9,205 nucleotides of DNA from Gammaproteobacteria bacterium UBA7803 (GTDB lineage: Bacteria; Pseudomonadota; Gammaproteobacteria; Pseudomonadales; Azotimanducaceae): the NCBI GenBank assembly GCA_002480525.1, contig DLCH01000050.1, positions 13,657 to 22,861 of the forward strand, written 5' to 3'. The position numbers were made by a program, and so were the translations under genes. Below are positions 1 through 5,749 of this stretch, piece by piece. Below the pieces are notes generated by a model. That model did not search any database, had not been told where the DNA came from, and saw only the letters and a program-made list of their open reading frames with translations. Positions within the stretch are counted from its first letter, which is position 1. Each line of letters opens with the position of its first letter.

Positions 1-824
1 CGCGCGCCGTCCTGGAACACCCGCCGCAGCCCGTTGAGGCCGTCCGGGGACCAGCCGAGGTAGAGCGGCGGCAGCACCGCGTCGTCGCCGTCCCGATCCA
101 CCTCGGCCGCGTCCAGCGACACCTGGGCGACGAAGCCGCCGTCCCGGCGCTCGGCGACGTGCCAGTCGTAGTTGCCGAACCAGGCCAGATGCAGGCCCAG
201 CACCGCGCCGGTGTCCTCGCCGAAGCCGGCTTCGCCCACCACCTGACCCGGGAACGCGTCGTGGGCGGCACGGGCCCCGGCCCGGCTGGTGCGGAAGCCG
301 CCGCCGGCCAGCGGCACGCGCCGGACCGCCAGCTCCCCGGCCCAGCGGCCGCCGAAGGTCAACTGCTCGGCGGCGTCCGGTGGCAGCGGCACGGTGTGGC
401 ACAGCCGCCCCGCCGCCGGCCCGGCGCGCAGCGACAGCTCGAACAGACCCGGGGCGAATACCGCCAAGCCGACCGTGACGACGGCGCCTCCGGGGTGGCG
501 GTAGATCACCTCGACGGCGTCGGCGCCCGCATCCCGAACCTGCCAGCGCCAGGGCCGCGCCGCCGCAGGACCCTGCCAGCCCGGGACTCCGGCCCAGCCC
601 AGGGCCGGGTCGGGAAACAGCGGCATCGCCGCCGGCGCGGCCACCAGGCTGGCCGGTTCCGGGCGCTGCAGCAGCGCCGCCGGCGCCTCCTCCAGCACGG
701 CCCCCAGGTGCACGATCTGGGGCGGCGCCAGGTCGCTCCAGGCGAGCCACAGGCCCGCCTCGCCGGCATCGAGGCGGCGCCAGGACAGCGAATCTGCCAC
801 GCCGTCGCCCGTCGTCCCACTCAT
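1..824 (-). CDS. GH36 alpha-galactosidase, N-terminal part (cut by window edge)
   Basis: The first 274 residues of a glycoside hydrolase family 36 enzyme, which releases terminal alpha-linked galactose from sugars such as melibiose or raffinose. What is visible is the N-terminal beta-supersandwich domain: PPQIVHLGAVLE near residues 34-45, GGRWAGE at 158-164, a TSRAG...H segment at 179-188, LGLHLAWFGNYDWHV at 209-223 (the family's 'LawSGny' segment) and LYLGWSPDGLNGL at 254-266. Family members are usually around 700 residues. The catalytic aspartates lie beyond the left edge, so activity cannot be judged here. No signal peptide is seen, so the enzyme is probably cytoplasmic. The ATG overlaps the stop of the preceding small gene (ATGA) and has no convincing Shine-Dalgarno, suggesting translation by reinitiation. 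GH36 identity rests on motif recognition; exact substrate is unknown. Confidence 0.85.
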   Translation of the reverse strand, partial: MSGTTGDGVADSLSWRRLDAGEAGLWLAWSDLAPPQIVHLGAVLEEAPAALLQRPEPASLVAAPAAMPLFPDPALGWAGVPGWQGPAAARPWRWQVRDAGADAVEVIYRHPGGAVVTVGLAVFAPGLFELSLRAGPAAGRLCHTVPLPPDAAEQLTFGGRWAGELAVRRVPLAGGGFRTSRAGARAAHDAFPGQVVGEAGFGEDTGAVLGLHLAWFGNYDWHVAERRDGGFVAQVSLDAAEVDRDGDDAVLPPLYLGWSPDGLNGLRRVFQDGA

Positions 825-1018
825 CCGCTGAACACGCCGTACAGGCCGAGCTGCACCACGATCAGCGCCACCGCCCACCAGCGGATGTCGCGCCAGCGCC
901 GCCGGTCCGGGGCGTCGGCGAAGGCGCGCGCCGGCGGCAGGCGCAGGCTGGCGACGGCGATGCCGAGGAACAGCAGCGTCGTGAACAGGTAGGCCGGCCA
1001 CACCGGCAGGGCGTCCAT
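821..1018 (-). CDS. Small two-helix membrane protein coupled to the symporter
   Basis: A 65-residue protein with two predicted membrane helices, roughly residues 6-26 and 46-63, joined by a short basic loop (DRRRWRDIRWW, 38-48). Its ATG overlaps the symporter stop as TGATG, and its own stop overlaps the alpha-galactosidase start as ATGA, so it sits inside a tightly coupled three-gene operon. The C-terminal helix (WWAVALIVVQLGLYGVFSG) looks like the last transmembrane helix that ends many SGLT-type symporters, including the preceding W-R-D. It may therefore be an accessory subunit, or a detached C-terminal piece, of the symporter. Small subunits encoded next to SSS transporters are known (for example DUF4212, usually upstream of its partner), but I do not recognise this protein as one of them. 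Length, overlaps and helices are seen directly; the role is inferred. Confidence 0.75.
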   Translation of the reverse strand: MDALPVWPAYLFTTLLFLGIAVASLRLPPARAFADAPDRRRWRDIRWWAVALIVVQLGLYGVFSG

Positions 1019-2475
1019 CACGAGCCGCGGCTCCACGGGCGGTACACCAGCCGTTCGAGGTCCGCCGCCGGCAGCGGCGCGGTGCGCCGGCTCACCAAAA
1101 CGATCAGCACCAGGGCATAGCAGAACGTCACGAACGCCACGTACAGCATGTTCCAGCCCGACGCCAGCAGCGCCCCTGCCAGGGGCACGCCGGTGGCCAG
1201 CGCCGCCAGCCCGGCCGCCGGGGTGGCGCTGCGGGTCAGCGCGCCGAGCACCAGCAGGGCCAGCAGCGGGCCCTGGAACAGCGACAGCAGCGTCTGCACG
1301 AATACGTAGATGCCGCCCATCTCGCCGATGAACGGCGCGAGGGCCATCGCCGCCAGCAGGATCACCAGGGTCAGCCAGCGGCCGAGGACCAGATCCCCCC
1401 GGGGATCGGCCCGGCGGCGCAGCACCCCCCGGATGTCCCGGGTCATCATTAGCGCCGTGGAGTTGATGCCGGAATCGATGGACGACTGCAGCGCTGCGAT
1501 CAGCGCGACGAACATCAGCCCGGACAATCCCGGCGGCAGCAGGTGCCGGACCACCCAGGGCAAGGCCATGTCCGGATACTCGATGCGCGCCTGCATCACC
1601 AGGGCGAGCAGCCCGGGAAACACGATCAGCAGCGGCACCAGGGTCTTGGCGAAGGCGGCGAACATCATCGACGCGGAGGCGTCCCACTGGCTGCGGGCCC
1701 CGAGGGTGCGCTGCAGGATCGCCTGGCTGCCGCACCAGTAGGCCGGCGACAGCACGATGGCGAGCCCCAGCACCACGCCGGGCCAGGGAAACTCGGGATG
1801 ATCCGCCGGCAGATAGGCGCTGAGATGGGTGGGATTCTCCGCCACCAGCCGGTCGGCGAAGGACGCCGCGCCGCCGGCCTCGGAGATGCCCAGGGCGACG
1901 ATGGCCACGCCGCCCAGGAACATGATCACCACCTGCACCGCGTCGGTGAAGGCCACCGCCGCCAGCCCGCCGGAGATGCTGTAGAGCCCGACGACGGTGC
2001 CGGTGACCACGATGCCCACCCAGATCGGCCAGTCGAGATAGGTCTGCAGGGTCAACGCGATCGCCCACAGCGCCACGCCGATGGCGAACAGCGCGAACAC
2101 GCTGGCGATCAGCGCCGCGAGCAGGCGCACGGCCTGGCTGTAGCGGGCCCCGAGGTACTCCGGGATCGAATAGACGCCGGCCCGCCAGTACAGCGGGATG
2201 AACACCAGCGAGGCCAGGATCATGGCCGGAATCGCGCCGACCCATTCGAAGTTGGCCTGGGCGATGCCGACCTGATAGGCCCCGCCGGCCGCGCCGACGT
2301 AGCCCTCCGCGCTGACGTTGGTGCCGATGATGGACAGGCCGATGATCCACCAGGTGAGCGAGCGGCCGGCGAGGAAGTAGTCCCGGTCGTCGTGCACCCG
2401 GCGGCCGAGCCGGACGCCCATGACGACGATGGCCAGCAGATAGCCGACCACGATGACCAGGTCCAGGACGTGCAT
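1018..2475 (-). CDS. SGLT-like sodium:solute (sugar) symporter, SSS family
   Basis: A 485-residue inner-membrane symporter of the SSS/SLC5 family with about 13 hydrophobic helices. Family marks are DYFLAGRSLTWW (32-43), GTNVSAEGYVGAAGG (51-65), SISGGLAAVAFTDAVQ (166-181), QAILQRTLGA (251-260), PGL near 287 and the helix ALIAALQSSIDSGINS (324-339). In that helix, A328, S331 and S332 align with the sodium-site residues A361, S364 and S365 of Vibrio SGLT, so Na+ coupling looks intact. The overall pattern is nearer to sugar transporters than to proline or pantothenate carriers. Its position before an alpha-galactosidase suggests uptake of galactose or an alpha-galactoside. I chose ATG 2475 because a GGGAGAGGGGG purine run lies 12 bases upstream and a -10-like TACAAT lies at 2512-2507; longer starts at 2508 or 2517 would overlap that promoter. 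Substrate is inferred from context. Confidence 0.88.
   Translation of the reverse strand: MHVLDLVIVVGYLLAIVVMGVRLGRRVHDDRDYFLAGRSLTWWIIGLSIIGTNVSAEGYVGAAGGAYQVGIAQANFEWVGAIPAMILASLVFIPLYWRAGVYSIPEYLGARYSQAVRLLAALIASVFALFAIGVALWAIALTLQTYLDWPIWVGIVVTGTVVGLYSISGGLAAVAFTDAVQVVIMFLGGVAIVALGISEAGGAASFADRLVAENPTHLSAYLPADHPEFPWPGVVLGLAIVLSPAYWCGSQAILQRTLGARSQWDASASMMFAAFAKTLVPLLIVFPGLLALVMQARIEYPDMALPWVVRHLLPPGLSGLMFVALIAALQSSIDSGINSTALMMTRDIRGVLRRRADPRGDLVLGRWLTLVILLAAMALAPFIGEMGGIYVFVQTLLSLFQGPLLALLVLGALTRSATPAAGLAALATGVPLAGALLASGWNMLYVAFVTFCYALVLIVLVSRRTAPLPAADLERLVYRPWSRGS
1022..1033. repeat. 12-bp perfect palindrome before the small membrane gene
   Basis: GAGCCGCGGCTC reads the same on both strands. 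In the minus-strand mRNA it can form a 4-bp stem with a CGCG loop, and it covers most of the only Shine-Dalgarno-like GGAG before the 65-residue gene's ATG at 1018. It lies inside the last codons of the symporter. It could hold that site closed until ribosomes translating the symporter open it, or it could be a chance palindrome in GC-rich sequence. Confidence 0.3.
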
Positions 2476-2488
2476 TGCCGGTGGCGTC

Positions 2489-2500
2489 CCCCTCTCCCAG
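2489..2500 (-). promoter_or_regulatory. Shine-Dalgarno region of the symporter gene
   Basis: On the minus strand a purine run GGGAGAGGGGGA ends about 11 bases before ATG 2475. The spacing is a little long, but it is the only good ribosome site near the possible starts and decides the chosen start codon. Confidence 0.5.
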
Positions 2501-2506
2501 GTCGGC

Positions 2507-2512
2507 ATTGTA
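2507..2512 (-). promoter_or_regulatory. Candidate -10 box for the symporter operon
   Basis: TACAAT on the minus strand matches the sigma70 -10 consensus at five of six positions. Transcription would begin near 2500, giving a leader of about 25 bases with the purine-rich ribosome site in it. No good -35 is seen 16-18 bases upstream, where an imperfect inverted repeat (2520-2539) sits instead, so an activator may be needed. Confidence 0.4.
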
Positions 2513-2519
2513 CACACAG

Positions 2520-2539
2520 CCCCCGGCGGGCCGAGGGGG
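2520..2539. promoter_or_regulatory. Imperfect inverted repeat in the divergent intergenic region
   Basis: CCCCC-GGC-gg-GCC-ga-GGGGG forms an imperfect dyad across the -35 region of the candidate leftward promoter, in the 97-base space between the divergent symporter and AGMO-like genes. It could be an operator for the sugar operon. In GC-rich DNA such dyads also occur by chance, and no regulator gene is in the window. Confidence 0.25.
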
Positions 2540-2560
2540 ACGACGGCGCTCCGCTCGGGC

Positions 2561-2566
2561 TAGACT
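2561..2566 (+). promoter_or_regulatory. Possible -10 box very close to the AGMO-like start
   Basis: TAGACT resembles a -10 box and lies only six bases before ATG 2573, where no Shine-Dalgarno is present. If real, transcription would start at or next to the ATG and give a leaderless mRNA. The -35 region is poor, so this is tentative. Confidence 0.2.
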
Positions 2567-2572
2567 AGATGG

Positions 2573-3796
2573 ATGAACCTGGTGATGTACGCCATACCCT
2601 TCTTCATCCTGCTGATGGGCGTCGAATACGCCTACGGCCGCGCGCGCGGCCGGAACACCTATCGCCTGGCGGACACCGTGAACAGCCTGTCGCTGGGCAC
2701 CCTGTCCCGGCTGTCCGGGCTGGTGAAGCTCGGCGTCGCGGGCCTGGTGTTCGAGGCGCTCCGCGGCTGGACGGGCATGGCTACCCTGCCTGCGGAATCC
2801 TGGGCGGTGTGGATCGTCGCCTTCATCGGCTACGACTTCTGCTACTACTGGTCCCACCGCTTCGGCCACGAGTGGAAGCTGTTCTGGGCCTCCCACGTCG
2901 CCCACCACCAGAGCGAGGAATTCAATCTGTCGACGGCGCTGCGCCAGACCAGCACGGGCAACACCTTCGTGTTCTACGTGCCACTTTACCTGCTCGGCTT
3001 TCCCACCGAGATGATCGTGACCGTCGGCGCCCTCAACCTGATCTATCAGTTCTGGGTGCACACCGAGCACGTACCGGCCCTGGGTCCCCTGGAATGGATC
3101 TTCGTCACGCCGTCGAACCACCGGGTTCACCACGCGCGCAATCCCGGCTACCTGGACCGCAACTACGGCGGCGTGTTCATCGTCTGGGATCGCCTGTTCG
3201 GCACCTATACCCCGGAGCGGGCCGACGAGCCCTGCGTCTACGGCATCACCCATCCGCTGGCGAGCTGGAACCCGCTGTGGGCCAACGTCCACGTGTGGTA
3301 CGAGACCGCTCGGGACACCCTGCGCACCCGCCGGCTGCGGGACAAGATCAAGCTGTGGTTCTCGAGCCCCGGCTGGCGGCCCGACGACCTGCCGCCCTGG
3401 CAAGACGACTGGCAGCGGCCGAAATACGATCCGCCGATGACGCCGGGCGCGGGCCCGCTGGTGTTCGTCCAGTACTGGATCGTGACCGTCGCCGCGCTGG
3501 CGCTCATCGTCCTGGCGGCGGACCTGCCGCGGGCCTTCGTGCTCACCGGCGTCGTCGTGCTGGGCTACTCGTTCTTCGTTCAGGGCGCCTGCCTGGAAGG
3601 TCGCCGCTACGCGACGGCGCTGGAAGGCATCCGCGCCGTGCTGATCGCCGCGGCCGCCTGGCTGTGGCATCCGCTGCTGGGCACCACCCTGACCATCGTC
3701 GTCATGGCCTATGGCGCCGTCAGCCTGCTGGCGACCCTGCGCCTCGCCTCCCTCCGCTCGGAACCGCCGGCACTATGGACAAGCGGCCAGAGCTGA
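2573..3796 (+). CDS. AGMO-like membrane di-iron hydroxylase (fatty acid hydroxylase/sterol desaturase superfamily)
   Basis: A 407-residue integral membrane protein. It carries the eight-histidine iron ligand set of the fatty acid hydroxylase superfamily: H95-x3-H99, H108-x2-H111-H112, H163-x2-H166 and H183-x2-H186-H187. Around these the sequence matches alkylglycerol monooxygenase (AGMO/TMEM195) very closely: EEFNLSTALRQ (115-125), NLIYQFWVHTEH (155-166), LGPLEWIFVTPSNHRVHH (170-187), RNYGGVFIVWDRLFGTY (196-212), and the trailing SPGWRPDDLP segment (265-274). Three or four further helices follow to the C-terminus. In animals AGMO cleaves glyceryl ether lipids using tetrahydrobiopterin; whether the bacterial protein uses that cofactor or substrate is unknown. 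There is no Shine-Dalgarno before ATG 2573; ATG 2585 is an alternative. The 3' end overlaps the histidine kinase by 22 bases. Confidence 0.88.
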   Translation: MNLVMYAIPFFILLMGVEYAYGRARGRNTYRLADTVNSLSLGTLSRLSGLVKLGVAGLVFEALRGWTGMATLPAESWAVWIVAFIGYDFCYYWSHRFGHEWKLFWASHVAHHQSEEFNLSTALRQTSTGNTFVFYVPLYLLGFPTEMIVTVGALNLIYQFWVHTEHVPALGPLEWIFVTPSNHRVHHARNPGYLDRNYGGVFIVWDRLFGTYTPERADEPCVYGITHPLASWNPLWANVHVWYETARDTLRTRRLRDKIKLWFSSPGWRPDDLPPWQDDWQRPKYDPPMTPGAGPLVFVQYWIVTVAALALIVLAADLPRAFVLTGVVVLGYSFFVQGACLEGRRYATALEGIRAVLIAAAAWLWHPLLGTTLTIVVMAYGAVSLLATLRLASLRSEPPALWTSGQS

Positions 3797-5673
3797 CCCG
3801 GGAGCAGCTTCAGCTCATCTACGACAACACCAGCGACCTGGTGTTTCTGATCGCCGTGGAGGGTCCGGACCGCTACCGCGTGGAGCACGTCAACCCCGCC
3901 TACCTGGCCCGGACCGGCCTGGGGGCGGAGGAGATCGTCGGGCGGCGGCTCGAGGAGGTGCTGGCGCCGGAAGAAGCCGACTACGTGCGCGACCAGTACG
4001 GCCGGGCGATCGACGGACGCCGCCCCTACGCCTACGAGACCCGCGTTCCGCTGCGCGGCGACGCCACCTACCTGGACACCACCCTGGTGCCGGTGTTCGG
4101 CGACGACGGCGCCTGCAGCCATCTGATCGGCGTGTCCCGGGACGTCACCGGCAACAAGCGGGAGCGCCAGGCGCTGGCCCAGGAGAAACGCCGGGCGGAG
4201 AACTACCTGGACATCGCGGAAGCCCTCATCGTCGCCCTCGACACGGACATGCGCATCACCATGCTCAACCGCAAGGGCTACGGTCTGCTCGGCTACCCGG
4301 AAGGCAGCCTCACCGGGCACAACTGGTGCGAGGTATGCATCACGCCGGAGAAGCGGTCGGCGTTCGAGCGGGGTTTCCGCAGCTTCATCGAGCGGGGCGA
4401 GGCGGACCGGAACATCAACTACGTGCTCACCCGCAGCGGCGAGCGCCGGCTCATCAGTTGGGCCAACGCCATCATCCGGGACGAGAACGGCCGGATCACC
4501 GGCCTGCTGTCGTCCGGTGAGGACATTTCCGACCGCAAGCGGGCCGAGCAGGCGCTGATCGCCAGCCAGCGGGTCCTCGCGGCGGACGAGGTCGTGTCCG
4601 GCGTGGCCCACGATTTCAACAATGCCCTGCAGGGCGTGCTCGGCAACATCGAGCTGGCGCTGGCCCACTCGGACACCGAGCGGTTCCGCGAGCACCTCCA
4701 CAGCGCAGCCAAGCTGGCCGACGATGCGGCCCGGCGGCTGCGGTCCCTGCGCGGGCCCAGCAATGCCCGCCAGGACGAGAGCGCCGAGCGCCTAGAGGTC
4801 AACGAGATCGTCGAAGACGCCATCGCGCAGACCCGTCCCCTGTGGAAGGACGAGGCCCAGCGCCACGGCCGCAGCATCTCGCTGACGCCGCGACTCGCGC
4901 AACCGTCACCCGTGGTGGAAGGCAACCGCAGCGAGCTGCGCACGGTGCTGTACAACGTCATCAAGAACGCCATCGAGGCCATCGGCGAGCTGGGCGAGAT
5001 CCTGGTGGCCAGCGAGCAGGAGGACGGCCACGCCGTGATCACCGTGCGCGACGACGGCGTCGGCATGGACTCCCGCACCAGCACGCGGGTGTTCCAGCCG
5101 TTCTTCTCCACCAAGGGGCTGGAAGCCGGCCGCGGGCTCGGCATGAGCGCCGCGCACAGCATCGTCCGGGCGCACCGGGGCGACATACTGGTCCGGGAGA
5201 CCAGCCCCGGCCAGGGCACCGTCATCGAGATCCGCCTGCCTCTGGCGGGCGCCGCCCGGGCGGACGCCGCACCGCCCGGGACGCGGAATCGCACCGGCGC
5301 GCCCGGCCGCATCCTCTGGGTGGACGACGACGCCGACATCCGCGCGCTGGCCGAGAGCTACCTGGGTGCCATCGGTCACGAGGGCGACGTGGTGGACAGC
5401 GGCCAGCACGCGCTGGCGATGCTCGACGGCAACGACTACGCAGCGGTGATCACCGACGTGGGCATGCCGGGCATGAGCGGCCTGGACCTCGCCCGCCACA
5501 TCGCCGTCCGGCCCGGCCCGCGGCCGCCGGTGATCGCGGTGACCGGATGGGGCGACGCCATCAGCGAGGACGGGCGGCTGCCCGAGGGCGTGGCCGCGGT
5601 CATGTCGAAACCCGTGCGTCTGCAGCAGATCCGCGAGATCCTCGACGATCTGCCGGACCCGGAGGGCGCGTGA
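3775..5673 (+). CDS. PAS-PAS hybrid histidine kinase with C-terminal receiver
   Basis: A 632-residue soluble sensor kinase without membrane helices. In order: PAS domain 1 (about 10-125), PAS domain 2 (about 143-255, closed by GEDISDRKRAEQAL), a dimerisation/phosphoacceptor region with H279 in GVAHDFNNALQ (276-286), and an ATPase domain with N394/N398 in the N box, DDGVGM at 426-431 and GRGLGM at 452-457. The receiver domain (about 512-628) has D517-D519, phosphoacceptor D561 in TDVGMPGMSG, T590 and K612. All expected catalytic residues are present, so autophosphorylation and phosphotransfer should work. No output regulator is encoded nearby, so its target is unknown. The ATG at 3775 lies inside the end of the AGMO-like gene and directly precedes PAS 1; no clear ribosome site is seen, which fits translational coupling. 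The signal may concern the hydroxylase or its substrate, but this is inference. Confidence 0.92.
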   Translation: MDKRPELTREQLQLIYDNTSDLVFLIAVEGPDRYRVEHVNPAYLARTGLGAEEIVGRRLEEVLAPEEADYVRDQYGRAIDGRRPYAYETRVPLRGDATYLDTTLVPVFGDDGACSHLIGVSRDVTGNKRERQALAQEKRRAENYLDIAEALIVALDTDMRITMLNRKGYGLLGYPEGSLTGHNWCEVCITPEKRSAFERGFRSFIERGEADRNINYVLTRSGERRLISWANAIIRDENGRITGLLSSGEDISDRKRAEQALIASQRVLAADEVVSGVAHDFNNALQGVLGNIELALAHSDTERFREHLHSAAKLADDAARRLRSLRGPSNARQDESAERLEVNEIVEDAIAQTRPLWKDEAQRHGRSISLTPRLAQPSPVVEGNRSELRTVLYNVIKNAIEAIGELGEILVASEQEDGHAVITVRDDGVGMDSRTSTRVFQPFFSTKGLEAGRGLGMSAAHSIVRAHRGDILVRETSPGQGTVIEIRLPLAGAARADAAPPGTRNRTGAPGRILWVDDDADIRALAESYLGAIGHEGDVVDSGQHALAMLDGNDYAAVITDVGMPGMSGLDLARHIAVRPGPRPPVIAVTGWGDAISEDGRLPEGVAAVMSKPVRLQQIREILDDLPDPEGA

Positions 5674-5711
5674 TTCGAAGGGAGCCGCCGCACAACCGCC
5701 GGACCAGAACT

Positions 5712-5735
5712 TCAACGAGCCGGAATATCAACGAG
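5712..5735. repeat. 8-bp direct repeat TCAACGAG, 16-base period
   Basis: TCAACGAG occurs at 5712-5719 and again at 5728-5735 in the 76-base gap between the kinase and the acyl-CoA dehydrogenase, just before the dehydrogenase ribosome site. It could be a regulator half-site pair or chance; no promoter is obvious in this gap. Confidence 0.3.
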
Positions 5736-5744
5736 AAGGGGGAG
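5736..5744 (+). promoter_or_regulatory. Strong Shine-Dalgarno of the acyl-CoA dehydrogenase
   Basis: AAGGGGGAG lies five bases before ATG 5750 and is one of the best ribosome sites in the window. It suggests the dehydrogenase is translated on its own and at a high level, unlike the coupled gene before it. Confidence 0.7.
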
Positions 5745-5749
5745 ACCCG

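Noticed and set aside
159..992. Plus-strand open frame of 277 codons opposite the alpha-galactosidase.
   Set aside because: Compositionally biased, no recognisable motif, and antisense to a strongly supported GH36 domain.
821..3670. Very long open frame on the minus strand (949 codons).
   Set aside because: Only its last 65 codons are a real gene. The rest runs in the wrong frame through the symporter and antisense to the hydroxylase, with low-complexity Arg/Gly/Ala/Pro-rich translation typical of GC-rich shadows.
2569..3774. N-terminal extension of the histidine kinase frame back to an ATG at 2569.
   Set aside because: This part overlaps the well-supported hydroxylase in another frame and translates to Arg/Pro-rich sequence without domains; PAS 1 begins directly after ATG 3775.
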